The notes beneath the pieces were generated by a model. That model searched no databases and was not told the origin of the DNA. It was given only the letters and a program-made list of their open reading frames with translations. From DATLNF01 sp046590575 (GTDB taxonomy: Bacteria; Actinomycetota; Actinomycetes; BP-191): DNA of 14,520 nt. Each line of letters opens with the position of its first letter. Within the stretch, counting starts at the first letter, position 1. Of the stretch, positions 1 through 7,095 are shown piece after piece. The stretch covers positions 1 through 14,520 of the forward strand of contig JBKJUS010000204.1 in assembly GCA_046590575.1 (NCBI GenBank). Reading direction: 5' to 3'. Position numbers and translations under genes: made by a program.

Positions 1-289
1 CTCAGGCCGTCGTTACGCCGGCCTTGGGGATGTCATCGTCGCCACAGTCAAGGACGCCATCCCCGGCGGAAACGTCAAGAAGGGTGATGTGGTCAGGGCT
101 GTCATCGTCCGTGTCATCAAGCAGACCCGTCGTGCCGACGGTTCCTACATCAAGTTCGACGAGAACGCCGCTGTGCTCATCAAGGACGGCGGCGACCCCA
201 GGGGCACCCGCATCTTCGGCCCAGTGGGGCGTGAGCTGCGCGAGAAGAAGTTCATGAAGATCATCTCGCTTGCCCCGGAGGTGGTCTGA
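1..289 (+). CDS. rplN: 50S ribosomal protein L14, 3' part
   Basis: This is the C-terminal 95 residues of L14, a protein of the large ribosomal subunit that binds 23S rRNA and lies at the subunit interface. The reading frame is open from base 2, so the gene starts before the window; L14 is normally about 122 residues, so roughly 27 are missing. The conserved segments SGRRYAGLGDVIVATVKDA, KKGDVV, DPRGTRIFGPVGREL and KKFMKIISLAPEVV are all present. Internal start codons exist but are not real starts. It ends one base before the GTG start of rplX, and its last codons hold the GGAGG ribosome-binding site of that gene. Identity is certain from sequence. Confidence 0.98.
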   Translation, partial: SGRRYAGLGDVIVATVKDAIPGGNVKKGDVVRAVIVRVIKQTRRADGSYIKFDENAAVLIKDGGDPRGTRIFGPVGRELREKKFMKIISLAPEVV

Positions 290-290
290 C

Positions 291-614
291 GTGAGTATGA
301 AAGTGCGCAAGGGCGACAAGGTCCGGGTCATCTCGGGCAAGGACCGTGGCCTCGAGGGGCGCGTCATCCAAGCGATGCCGACCGCGGACAAGGTCCTCGT
401 CGAAGGTGCCAACCGGATCAAGAAGCACACCAAGGTCACGTCCTCGGCACGCGGCTCGCAGCAGGGTGGCATCGTCACTCAGGAGGCTCCCGTCCACGTG
501 AGCAACGTGATGGTCGTGTGCCCGACCTGCTCGAAGCCCTCGAGGCTCGGCAGCTCGCGTGACGAGGCCGGTCGTAGCAAGCGTGTCTGCCGCCGTTGCG
601 GCGCGGAAGTCTGA
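291..614 (+). CDS. rplX: 50S ribosomal protein L24
   Basis: L24 is an early-assembly protein of the large subunit that binds 23S rRNA. The protein is 107 residues. A KOW RNA-binding motif covers about residues 4-35 (KVRKGDKVRVISGKDRG). The C-terminal part has two CxxC pairs, C77/C80 and C100/C103, which look like a four-cysteine zinc site. I chose the GTG at 291 because GGAGG (277-281) in the end of rplN lies 9 bases upstream; the ATG at 297 would be too far. The gene follows rplN with one spare base and is followed by rplE after a 10-base gap, as expected in the spc operon. Confidence 0.97.
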   Translation: MSMKVRKGDKVRVISGKDRGLEGRVIQAMPTADKVLVEGANRIKKHTKVTSSARGSQQGGIVTQEAPVHVSNVMVVCPTCSKPSRLGSSRDEAGRSKRVCRRCGAEV

Positions 615-624
615 GAGGGAGCAC

Positions 625-1200
625 GTGACCACCACTGACGAGCGGCCGGCCAAGGCGGTGCCGCGCCTGAAGGCTCGCTACCGCGAGGAGATCGTCGCGG
701 CGATGCGAGATCAGTTCACCTACGCCAACGTCATGCAGGTGCCGACCATCACGAAGGTCGTCGTCAACATGGGTGTCGGGGACGCGGCAAAGGACTCCAA
801 GCTCATCGACGGCGCGCTGCGTGACCTCACTGCCATCACGGGCCAGAAGCCCCAGGTGCGCAAGGCCACCAAGTCGATTGCCCAGTTCAAGCTCCGAGAG
901 GGCATGGCGATCGGTGCGAAAGTCACGCTCCGCGGAGATCGCATGTGGGAGTTCGTCGACCGCCTGGTGAGCGTCTCGCTGCCCCGGATCCGTGACTTCC
1001 GCGGGTTGTCGCCCAAGCAGTTCGATGGCAACGGCAACTTCACGTTCGGCGTTACCGAGCAGTCGATCTTCCACGAGATCGACTACGACAAGATCGACCG
1101 TCCCCGCGGCATGGACATCACGATTGTCACGACCGCCACCACCGACGACGAGGGACGGGTCCTGCTTCGGCAGCTCGGCTTCCCCTTCAAGGAGTCATAG
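625..1200 (+). CDS. rplE: 50S ribosomal protein L5
   Basis: L5 binds 5S rRNA and helps form the central protuberance of the large subunit. The 191-residue product has the typical L5 layout, with a charged N-terminal segment, then VPTITKVVVNMGVGDA (about 41-56), GQKPQVRKATKSIAQFKLR, and the C-terminal FGVTEQSIFHEIDYDKID and RGMDITIVTTA segments. The start is the GTG at 625, preceded by a GAGAGGGAG-type ribosome-binding site at 613-621. A longer open frame runs back to 559 but overlaps rplX and is not supported. The final codons contain AAGGAG (1189-1194), the binding site for the next gene. Confidence 0.98.
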   Translation: MTTTDERPAKAVPRLKARYREEIVAAMRDQFTYANVMQVPTITKVVVNMGVGDAAKDSKLIDGALRDLTAITGQKPQVRKATKSIAQFKLREGMAIGAKVTLRGDRMWEFVDRLVSVSLPRIRDFRGLSPKQFDGNGNFTFGVTEQSIFHEIDYDKIDRPRGMDITIVTTATTDDEGRVLLRQLGFPFKES

Positions 1201-1202
1201 AC

Positions 1203-1388
1203 ATGGCGAAGAAGTGCCTCGTCAACAAGGCTGCGGCAAAGCCGAAGTTCAAGGTTCGCGGCTACACCCGGTGCAACCGGTGTGGCCGGGCACGATCGGT
1301 GTACCGCGCGTTCGGGCTATGCCGCATCTGCCTGCGTCAGATGGCGCACCGCGGCGAACTGCCTGGCGTGACCAAGTCCAGCTGGTAG
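1203..1388 (+). CDS. rpsZ: 30S ribosomal protein S14, zinc-binding (type Z)
   Basis: S14 is a late-assembly protein of the small-subunit head. The 61-residue form is the short type Z, which coordinates zinc with C24, C27, C40 and C43; all four are present (CNRC and CRIC). The C-terminal RQMAHRGELPGVTKSSW is typical of actinobacterial type Z S14. Residue 5 is a cysteine where related proteins usually have alanine or a similar small residue; it is not part of the zinc site. ATG at 1203 follows AAGGAG (1189-1194) by eight bases. Some annotators call it rpsN. In zinc-poor conditions many actinobacteria replace such proteins with cysteine-free paralogues, which would lie elsewhere. Confidence 0.97.
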   Translation: MAKKCLVNKAAAKPKFKVRGYTRCNRCGRARSVYRAFGLCRICLRQMAHRGELPGVTKSSW

Positions 1389-1463
1389 TACTGCCTGTCC
1401 TTGCACATCAGCCCTATCGCGGCAGGTCCTGACGGAAACCACCGCACGAGAGGCACCACGCCC
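1389..1463 (+). other. rpsZ-rpsH spacer
   Basis: This 75-base gap is long for this otherwise packed operon. It contains one weak inverted repeat, CTGCC (1391-1395) with GGCAG (1421-1425), separated by 25 bases, and a GAGAGG-type ribosome-binding site near 1448-1453 for rpsH. I see no promoter with both boxes. A role in spc operon feedback, known in E. coli for S8 binding mRNA near rplE, is possible but not shown by the sequence. Confidence 0.35.
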
Positions 1464-1862
1464 ATGACGATGACCGACCCGATCGCGGACATGCTCACCC
1501 GCGTGCGCAACGCCAACCATGCCTACCACGACCAAGTGGCGATGCCCTACAGCAAGATCAAGACGCATATCGCCGAGATTCTCCAGCAGGAGGGCTACAT
1601 CGCCGGCTGGAGCGTTGCCGAGGTCGAGAAGGGCAAGGACCTCGTCATCGAGCTGAAGTACGGCCCCAACCGGGAGCGGACGATTGCCGGCGTGCGCCGC
1701 ATCTCCAAGCCCGGCCTTCGGGTCTACGCCAAGCGGGGCGGCCTGCCCCGCGTGCTCGGCGGCCTCGGCGTCGCAATCATCTCAACGTCCACCGGTCTGC
1801 TGACGGATAAGCAAGCCAACAAGCGCGGCGTCGGCGGCGAAGTCCTCGCCTTCGTCTGGTAG
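1464..1862 (+). CDS. rpsH: 30S ribosomal protein S8
   Basis: S8 binds the central domain of 16S rRNA, and in E. coli it is the autogenous repressor of the spc operon. The product is 132 residues, a usual length. It begins MTMTDPIADMLTRVRNANHA, the conserved S8 N-terminus. The RNA-binding C-terminal half is intact, with LPRVLGGLGVAIISTSTGLL and a final GGEVLAFVW. The start is ATG 1464; the longer open frame to 1401 lacks conservation and a binding site. Its TAG stop overlaps the GGGGAG (1862-1867) ribosome-binding site of rplF. Confidence 0.98.
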   Translation: MTMTDPIADMLTRVRNANHAYHDQVAMPYSKIKTHIAEILQQEGYIAGWSVAEVEKGKDLVIELKYGPNRERTIAGVRRISKPGLRVYAKRGGLPRVLGGLGVAIISTSTGLLTDKQANKRGVGGEVLAFVW

Positions 1863-1873
1863 GGGAGAAAACC

Positions 1874-2413
1874 ATGTCGCGTATCGGTCGCATGCCCATC
1901 TCCGTACCTAGCGGGGTCGACGTCAGCCTCAACGGCAGCGAAGTCGTGGTGAAGGGGCCCAAGGGCACCTTGTCGCACACCCTCGCTGATCCGATCACCA
2001 TCGAACGGGGAGAGGACGGGACGCTTTCCGTCGTCCGACCTGACGACGAGCGGACCAGTCGCTCGCTGCATGGGCTCTCACGGACCCTGGTTGCCAACAT
2101 GGTCACCGGGGTCACCACCGGGTATGAGAAGACGCTCGAGATCGTCGGCGTCGGCTACCGCGTCGCAGCCAAGGGCTCGTCGCTGGAGTTCGCGCTCGGT
2201 TTCAGTCACCCGGTCACGATCGAGCCGCCGGAGGGCATCAGCTTCGAAGTGCAGACGCCGACGAAGTTCATCGTCCGCGGCATCGACAAGCAGCAGGTCG
2301 GTCAAGTCTCGGCCGTCATCCGCAAGCTGCGTAAGCCCGACCCGTACAAGGGCAAGGGCGTGCGCTACCAAGGTGAGGTCGTCCGTCGCAAGGTCGGAAA
2401 GACAGGTAAGTGA
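1874..2413 (+). CDS. rplF: 50S ribosomal protein L6
   Basis: L6 binds 23S rRNA near the sarcin-ricin loop region and the stalk base. The product is 179 residues, standard for the family. It begins MSRIGRMPISVPSGVDV, and the L6 signature near the C-terminus (PDPYKGKGVRYQGEVVRRK, about 155-173) is complete. The start at 1874 has GGGGAG six bases upstream. The stop overlaps the start of rplR as GTGA (2410-2413), which suggests translational coupling. Confidence 0.98.
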   Translation: MSRIGRMPISVPSGVDVSLNGSEVVVKGPKGTLSHTLADPITIERGEDGTLSVVRPDDERTSRSLHGLSRTLVANMVTGVTTGYEKTLEIVGVGYRVAAKGSSLEFALGFSHPVTIEPPEGISFEVQTPTKFIVRGIDKQQVGQVSAVIRKLRKPDPYKGKGVRYQGEVVRRKVGKTGK

Positions 2414-2778
2414 CGATGAATGTGTCCACCGCTCGCCGCATCGGCAAGGCCCGCCGGCACTTCCGCGTGCGCAAGAAGGTCGCTGGCTCGGCGACCCGCC
2501 CGCGTCTGGTCGTCACTCGCTCCGCCCGCCACATCTACGCCCAAGTGGTCGACGACCTGCAGGGTCACACCCTCGTGGCGGCGTCCACGCTCGACACTGA
2601 CCTCCGGGGTGGTGACGGCGACAAGACGGCGCGGGCGCGGAAGGTGGGCGCTCTCGTCGCGGAGCGGGCCAAGGCCGCCGGGATCGACTCCGTCGTCTTC
2701 GACCGCGGGGGCAACCGCTACCACGGTCGGGTCGCGGCGCTCGCCGACGGTGCTCGCGAGAGCGGGCTGACCTTCTAA
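2410..2778 (+). CDS. rplR: 50S ribosomal protein L18
   Basis: L18 binds 5S rRNA together with L5. The product is 122 residues with the L18 pattern: a basic N-terminus (ARRIGKARRHFRVRKKV), then RPRLVVTRSARHIYAQVVDD and the C-terminal VVFDRGGNRYHGRVAALADG. The start is either GTG 2410, which overlaps the rplF stop by four bases and sits seven bases after GGAAAGA, or ATG 2416 two codons later. I prefer 2410, but the difference is only two residues. Confidence 0.96.
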   Translation: MTMNVSTARRIGKARRHFRVRKKVAGSATRPRLVVTRSARHIYAQVVDDLQGHTLVAASTLDTDLRGGDGDKTARARKVGALVAERAKAAGIDSVVFDRGGNRYHGRVAALADGARESGLTF

Positions 2779-2807
2779 ATGATCACTACTGAATTGAGGA
2801 ACGTCTG

Positions 2808-3419
2808 ATGCCAGGTCCCCAGCGTCGCGGTGCCGGTGGTGCTGCTGGCGGCACCGGCGAGAAGCGCGACCGGCGTGATCGCGGTGGCCAGGGTGCGCCG
2901 GAGAAGTCGGCGTACGTCGAGCGTGTCGTCGCGATCAACCGCGTCGCCAAGGTCGTCAAGGGTGGGCGCCGGTTCTCCTTCACCGCGCTGGTCGTCGTCG
3001 GTGACGGTGACGGCACGGTCGGGGTGGGCTACGGGAAGGCCAAGGAAGTGCCGGCCGCGATCGCCAAGGGCGTCGAAGAGGCCAAGAAGCACTTCTTCAA
3101 GGTCCCCCGCATCGGCGCCACCATCCCGCATCCGATCCAGGGTGAGGCCGCTGCCGGCGTCGTCCTGCTGAAGCCGGCCAGTCCCGGTACCGGTGTCATC
3201 GCCGGCGGGCCGGTGCGTGCGGTGCTCGAATGCGCCGGCATTCACGACGTGTTGAGCAAGAGCCTCGGCTCGTCCAACGCGATCAACATCGTGCACGCGA
3301 CGGTGGCGGCGCTCAAGGGCCTCATGCGGCCTGAGGAGATTGCCGCGCGCCGCGGGCTGCCCATCGAGGACGTCGCGCCGGCCGCGATGCTCCGCGCTCG
3401 CGCCAACGCGGGTGCCTGA
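2808..3419 (+). CDS. rpsE: 30S ribosomal protein S5
   Basis: S5 is a small-subunit protein at the mRNA entry and decoding region that contributes to accuracy. The product is 203 residues. A Gly/Arg-rich low-complexity leader (residues 1-35) precedes the double-stranded RNA-binding fold (VERVVAINRVAKVVKGGRRF, about 38-57) and the C-terminal domain (GTGVIAGGPVRAVLECAGI). Such extended leaders are common in actinobacterial S5. ATG 2808 has TGAGGA (2795-2800) seven bases upstream. The stop overlaps the rpmD start by one base (TGATG). Confidence 0.98.
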   Translation: MPGPQRRGAGGAAGGTGEKRDRRDRGGQGAPEKSAYVERVVAINRVAKVVKGGRRFSFTALVVVGDGDGTVGVGYGKAKEVPAAIAKGVEEAKKHFFKVPRIGATIPHPIQGEAAAGVVLLKPASPGTGVIAGGPVRAVLECAGIHDVLSKSLGSSNAINIVHATVAALKGLMRPEEIAARRGLPIEDVAPAAMLRARANAGA

Positions 3420-3607
3420 TGGGGACCCGGTTGAAGGTGACCCAGATCCGGTCGAGGATCGGGCAGAAGGAGAACCAGCGAGAGACACTTCGCTCGCTAG
3501 GTCTCAAGCGCATCCACGACGTGGTGGTCCAGGAAGATCGTCCCGAGATCCGCGGGATGATCAAGACTGTGACCCACCTCGTCTCGGTCGAAGAGGTCAC
3601 GCAGTAG
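3419..3607 (+). CDS. rpmD: 50S ribosomal protein L30
   Basis: L30 is a small large-subunit protein. The 62-residue product has the family pattern: LKVTQIRSRIGQKENQRET, LRSLGLKRIHDVVVQED, and GMIKTVTHLVSVEE. The ATG overlaps the rpsE stop codon by one base, with no separate strong ribosome-binding site, so translation is probably coupled to rpsE. rpmD is absent from some bacterial spc operons but present here in its normal place between rpsE and rplO. Confidence 0.97.
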   Translation: MGTRLKVTQIRSRIGQKENQRETLRSLGLKRIHDVVVQEDRPEIRGMIKTVTHLVSVEEVTQ

Positions 3608-3624
3608 CCATGGGAGACTCGCCA

Positions 3625-4062
3625 ATGAAAGTCCATCACCTCCGCCCGGCTCCTGGCTCGCACGCTCCCAAGGTGCGGGTCGGCCGTGGCGAGGGCGGCA
3701 GGCGCGGCAAGACCGCCGGTCGCGGCACCAAGGGCACCGGCGCCCGTTACCAGGTGCCGGCCGGGTTCGAGGGTGGGCAGATGCCGATGCACATGCGGCT
3801 GCCTAAGCTCAAAGGGTTCAAGAACCGGTTCCGCACGGAGTACCAGGTGGTCAACGTCGAGCGTCTTGCCGAGCTCTTCCCCCAGGGCGGCGACGTCGAC
3901 GTCGCCGCGATGGTCGACACCGGCGCCGTACGAGCGGACCAGCTGGTGAAGGTGCTGGGTGACGGCGACCTCGCCGTAGCCCTGCGGGTCACCGCCCACA
4001 GGTTCTCCGCGTCGGCGCGCGAGAAGATCACGGCGGCAGGCGGGTCCGCGACTCAGCTGTAG
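3625..4062 (+). CDS. rplO: 50S ribosomal protein L15
   Basis: L15 is an assembly protein of the large subunit. The product is 145 residues and starts MKVHHLRPAPGSHAPKVRVG, followed by the Gly/Arg/Lys-rich loop RGEGGRRGKTAGRGTKG, then GFEGGQMPMHMRLPKLKGF. The C-terminal L15 signature region is more diverged (VLGDGDLAVALRVTAHRFS). Two in-frame ATGs exist, at 3610 and 3625. I chose 3625 because GGGAG (3612-3616) lies eight bases before it and because family members begin with the xKVHHLRPA block. It is the last ribosomal gene before secY. Confidence 0.96.
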   Translation: MKVHHLRPAPGSHAPKVRVGRGEGGRRGKTAGRGTKGTGARYQVPAGFEGGQMPMHMRLPKLKGFKNRFRTEYQVVNVERLAELFPQGGDVDVAAMVDTGAVRADQLVKVLGDGDLAVALRVTAHRFSASAREKITAAGGSATQL

Positions 4063-4079
4063 CTATCGTCCGCTCCGAC

Positions 4080-4097
4080 CCGCTCGTTCGCGAGCGG
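4080..4097 (+). promoter_or_regulatory. Stem-loop 1, rplO-secY spacer
   Basis: A perfect 7-bp inverted repeat, CCGCTCG (4080-4086) and CGAGCGG (4091-4097), closes a four-base loop TTCG. It starts 17 bases after the rplO stop. There is no T-run after it, so it is not a classic intrinsic terminator. It may stabilise the 3' end of the ribosomal message or set the ratio of ribosomal to secY/adk/map expression. Confidence 0.5.
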
Positions 4098-4100
4098 ACC

Positions 4101-4147
4101 GTGCCCCCCGGCTTCGGGTTGAAGATTCAAACCCGACCGTGGGGCAC
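4101..4147 (+). promoter_or_regulatory. Nested stem-loop 2, rplO-secY spacer
   Basis: The outer stem is GTGCCCC (4101-4107) with GGGGCAC (4141-4147). An inner stem pairs CGGG (4115-4118) with CCCG (4132-4135) and TTGA (4119-4122) with TCAA (4127-4130), with a bulged A at 4131 and an AGAT loop. The structure ends 43 bases before the secY ribosome-binding site. No T-tract follows. The whole 138-base spacer otherwise shows only the AGGAGG at 4191-4196. Likely roles are attenuation or mRNA processing between the ribosomal part and secY; this is inference. Confidence 0.55.
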
Positions 4148-4200
4148 ACTGTTCCCCGGCACCTTCCGATGGGTGTCACTCGCAAGACCGAGGAGGACGC

Positions 4201-5514
4201 GTGGCTGGACCCGACAGGCCCAAGCTGCTTAGCGCTTTCGGCCGTGCCTTCCGCACGCCTGACCTGCGTCGCAAGCTGCTGTTCACAGGGTTCATCATCG
4301 CGATCTACCGTTTGGGCGCGGCTGTGCCGGCTCCAGGCGTGGACTACGCCGCGATCCGCGCCGAACTCCAGCGGGTGAGCAACAGCGAGGTCTACAGCCT
4401 CATCAACCTCTTCAGCGGCGGCGCCCTGCTCCAGCTGTCCGTCTTCGCCCTCGGCATTACGCCGTACATCACCAGCAGCATCATCATGCAGCTGCTGATT
4501 GTGGTGATCCCGCGCCTGGAGACGCTCAAGCAGGAGGGCGAGTCAGGCAACGCGAAGATCACGCAGTACACCCGCTACCTCACGGTGTCGCTCGCCGTGC
4601 TGCAGTCCACCGGGATCGTGGCTCTCGCTCGCTCGGGCAACCTCTTCCAAGGCACCTCGGTCGAGATCATCCCCGACGACTCGCTCATCCGGATCATCAC
4701 GATCGTCATGACGTTCACGGCCGGCACCGCGATCATCATGTGGCTCGGCGAGCTGATCACCGACCGCGGTATCGGCAACGGCATGTCCATCCTGATCTTC
4801 ACCTCGATCGCGGCATCGCTCCCCTCCGAAGGCGGCAACATCTTGCGCGTGGCCGGAGGGGCTGTGTTCGCTCTGGTGCTGCTGCTCGGTCTCGCGATCG
4901 TTGTCGCCGTCATCTTCATTGAGCAGGCTCAGCGCCGTATTCCGGTGCAGTACGCCAAGCGGATGATCGGCCGGCGGGCGTACGGCGGCACCTCCACGTA
5001 CATCCCGCTGAAGGTCAACCAGGCGGGTGTCGTCCCGGTCATTTTCGCGTCCTCGCTGCTTTACCTCCCGCAGCTGCTCAGCCAGATCTGGCAGTCGAAC
5101 GAGCGGTTCACCCGGTTCGTGGAGAACTACGTCAACGATCAGACCAACCCGTTCTACCTGGCCTTCTTCTTCGGCCTCATCGTCTTCTTCGCCTACTTCT
5201 ACACCGCGATCACGTTCAACCCGACCGAGGTCGCTGACAACATGAAGAAGTACGGCGGCTTCATCCCGGGCATCCGCCCTGGCCGGCCGACGGCGGAGTA
5301 CCTCGACTACATCCTCAACCGGATCACGCTGCCCGGAGCGCTGTTCCTGGCGACCATCAGCGTGCTGCCCTTCCTCGCTCTCGGGCTCACCAACGGGGTG
5401 CAGTTCCCGTTCGGCGGGACAGCGGTGCTGATCATGGTCGGCGTCGGTTTGGAGACCGTGAAGCAGATCGAGAGCCAGCTCATGCTCCGCAATTACGAGG
5501 GTTTCCTTCGGTAG
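4201..5514 (+). CDS. secY: Preprotein translocase subunit SecY
   Basis: SecY is the channel subunit of the SecYEG translocon in the cytoplasmic membrane and passes unfolded proteins across or into the membrane. The 437-residue product has the ten-membrane-segment pattern, with the first segment around 25-42, ITPYITSSIIMQLL around 86-99, the GIGNGMSILIF motif (190-200), the cytoplasmic loop RRIPVQYAKRMIGRRAYGG (245-263), and FIPGIRPGRPTAEYL with R359, equivalent to the key arginine of the E. coli C5 loop. The GTG start at 4201 has AGGAGG (4191-4196) four bases upstream. Its stop overlaps the adk start by one base. It sits after rplO as in most bacteria. Confidence 0.98.
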   Translation: MAGPDRPKLLSAFGRAFRTPDLRRKLLFTGFIIAIYRLGAAVPAPGVDYAAIRAELQRVSNSEVYSLINLFSGGALLQLSVFALGITPYITSSIIMQLLIVVIPRLETLKQEGESGNAKITQYTRYLTVSLAVLQSTGIVALARSGNLFQGTSVEIIPDDSLIRIITIVMTFTAGTAIIMWLGELITDRGIGNGMSILIFTSIAASLPSEGGNILRVAGGAVFALVLLLGLAIVVAVIFIEQAQRRIPVQYAKRMIGRRAYGGTSTYIPLKVNQAGVVPVIFASSLLYLPQLLSQIWQSNERFTRFVENYVNDQTNPFYLAFFFGLIVFFAYFYTAITFNPTEVADNMKKYGGFIPGIRPGRPTAEYLDYILNRITLPGALFLATISVLPFLALGLTNGVQFPFGGTAVLIMVGVGLETVKQIESQLMLRNYEGFLR

Positions 5515-6167
5515 TGCGACTCGTCCTGGTCGGTCCACCGGGAGCCGGGAAGGGGACCCAGGCTCAGTTCGTCGCCGGGCACTACGGCGTCCCAAAGATC
5601 TCGACAGGTGACATCTTCCGGGCCAACGTCTCGCAGGGGTCTGAGCTCGGTGTGGTGGCCAAGAAGTACATGGATGCCGGTGATCTCGTGCCGGACGAAG
5701 TCACCATTGAGATGGTGCGCGAGCGGATCAGTCAACCCGACGCGGTGAGCGGCTTCCTCCTCGACGGCTTCCCCCGCAATGTTGCGCAGGCTGACCGGCT
5801 CGACGACATCCTCAGTGAGCTCGGCCGAAAACTCGACGTCGTGCTCGAGCTTGTGGTGGACACCGACGAAGTGGTGCGGCGGCTCTCCGGCCGGCGTACC
5901 TGTCGCGGTTGTAACCACGTCTGGCACCTTGATTTCGACCCACCGGCGAAGGAGTCGGCCTGCGATATCTGCGGTGGTGAGCTCTACCAACGCGACGACG
6001 ACCAAGAGGCGACGATCCGACACCGCCTCGAGGTTTACGCTGAGCAGACCGAGCCGCTTATCGCCTTCTACGGCGGTCGGGGGATACTCGTCGGCATCGA
6101 CGCCACCGGCCCGGTGGATGACGTCACCGAGCGCGCTGTCGAAGCGTTGCGCCGCTTCACGGAGTAG
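5514..6167 (+). CDS. adk: Adenylate kinase, long form with zinc-type lid
   Basis: Adenylate kinase converts ATP plus AMP to two ADP in the cytosol. The 217-residue product has the P-loop GPPGAGKGTQ (7-16), the AMP-binding TGDIFR (31-36) and DGFPRN (84-89) motifs. Its long LID domain carries a Cys4 site, C130, C133, C150 and C153, which normally binds structural zinc. This differs from the short lid-less enzyme of mycobacteria. The start is GTG 5514, whose G is the last base of the secY TAG stop. No good ribosome-binding site is close (only GAGGG near 5498-5502), so expression probably depends on coupling to secY. Confidence 0.97.
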   Translation: MRLVLVGPPGAGKGTQAQFVAGHYGVPKISTGDIFRANVSQGSELGVVAKKYMDAGDLVPDEVTIEMVRERISQPDAVSGFLLDGFPRNVAQADRLDDILSELGRKLDVVLELVVDTDEVVRRLSGRRTCRGCNHVWHLDFDPPAKESACDICGGELYQRDDDQEATIRHRLEVYAEQTEPLIAFYGGRGILVGIDATGPVDDVTERAVEALRRFTE

Positions 6168-6169
6168 TC

Positions 6170-6967
6170 ATGATCACCCTGAAGAGCACCGCCGAGATCG
6201 CCCTCATGCGCGAGGCCGGGCTCATCGTCGGGCGCTGCCTTGAGCTGCTCAAGTCGAGCGTCGAGCCCGGGATGTCGACGATGGACCTCGACCGCATCGC
6301 CGAGACTTTCATCACCGGTGCCGGCGCGGTCCCGTCGTTCAAGGGCTATCACGGCTTTCCGGCGACGCTGTGCACGTCGATCAACGACGAGATCGTGCAT
6401 GGGATCCCGAGTGAGAAGCGGATCATCCGAGACGGTGACATCGTTTCGATCGACTGCGGAGCGATCGTGGGCGGGATGCACGGCGATGCCGCGGTGACTG
6501 TGCCGGTGGGCAAGGTCCCTCAGCAGATCCTCGACATGCTCACGGTCTGCGAAGAGTCCTTGTGGCGTGGGTTCGCCGCCGCCCGGCTCGGGGGGCGGCT
6601 GACGGACATCAGCCATGCCATCGAGGCGCACATCCGTCCACATGGATACGGCATCGTCGAGGAGTACGTCGGTCACGGCATCGGCCATGCCCTTCACGAA
6701 GACCCTCAGGTGCCCAACTATGGGCGACCCGGCCGCGGACCGAAGATCGAGAGGGGCCTGGTGCTGGCCGTCGAGCCGATGGTCAACCTGGGCACGCGAC
6801 TGACCAGGACGCTCGACGACGAGTGGACTGTCGTGACGCAGGACGGGATGCCTTCTGCCCACTTCGAGAACACCTTCACCGTGACCGACGACGGCCCATG
6901 GGTGCTGACCGTAGAAGATGGCGGCCGGTCGATTCTGGAGCCGCTGCTGGCCGGCTCTGCCGCCTGA
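6170..6967 (+). CDS. map: Methionine aminopeptidase, type I
   Basis: This enzyme removes the initiator methionine from nascent proteins. The 265-residue product carries all catalytic and metal residues of type I enzymes: H78 (IVHGIP), metal ligands D95 and D106 (SIDCGAIVGGMHGDAA), H169 (YVGHGIGHALHE), E202 (AVEPMV) and E233 (HFENTFTVT). There is no N-terminal SH3-binding or zinc-finger extension. ATG 6170 has CACGGAG (6158-6164) five bases upstream and lies two bases after the adk stop. The usual next gene, infA, is displaced by about 2.8 kb here. Confidence 0.98.
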   Translation: MITLKSTAEIALMREAGLIVGRCLELLKSSVEPGMSTMDLDRIAETFITGAGAVPSFKGYHGFPATLCTSINDEIVHGIPSEKRIIRDGDIVSIDCGAIVGGMHGDAAVTVPVGKVPQQILDMLTVCEESLWRGFAAARLGGRLTDISHAIEAHIRPHGYGIVEEYVGHGIGHALHEDPQVPNYGRPGRGPKIERGLVLAVEPMVNLGTRLTRTLDDEWTVVTQDGMPSAHFENTFTVTDDGPWVLTVEDGGRSILEPLLAGSAA

Positions 6968-7095
6968 GCGGTCCTTCCAGACCTCCCAGGTGTAGCGCAC
7001 CCTACTGCGCATATGTCGCCTAGATGACGGACTCGTGCCGCTCAGACGACCACAGTGGCTGTCGGCACCCAGCCAACGCCTGTCAAGGGGGAGTC
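6968..7095 (+). other. map-to-accessory-gene spacer with inverted repeats
   Basis: The spacer is 128 bases. It contains two modest inverted repeats. GCGCA (6995-6999) with TGCGC (7006-7010) closes a six-base loop. GTGCCG (7035-7040) with CGGCAC (7063-7068) encloses a smaller ACAG/CTGT stem. Either could end or attenuate the spc operon transcript before the accessory genes; neither is followed by a T-run. I see no convincing -35/-10 pair. The end of the spacer holds AAGGGGG (7085-7091), the ribosome-binding site of the next gene. Confidence 0.35.

Noticed and set aside
4101..4147. Intrinsic terminator between rplO and secY
   Set aside because: The stem is good but no T-run follows, and the secY-adk-map genes downstream have no clear promoter of their own. 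Kept as a regulatory stem-loop instead.
4119..4150. TTGAAG/CACACT as a secY promoter
   Set aside because: The spacing is about 20 bases and the -10 match is poor; the TTGAAG is explained by the stem-loop.
4543..5595. 350-codon minus-strand open frame opposite secY and the adk start
   Set aside because: It is antisense to conserved secY codons, is dominated by Arg/Asp/Glu/His as expected from reversed GC-rich coding DNA, and has no recognisable domain or ribosome-binding site.
6068..7012. 314-codon minus-strand open frame opposite map
   Set aside because: It mirrors the map codons, shows no domain, and covers a certain gene; a typical high-GC shadow.
7024..7095. Upstream ATG that would extend the Ig-repeat protein by 24 residues
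   Set aside because: No ribosome-binding site precedes it, and the added residues are Cys/His/Ser-rich without conservation; ATG 7096 has a strong site.
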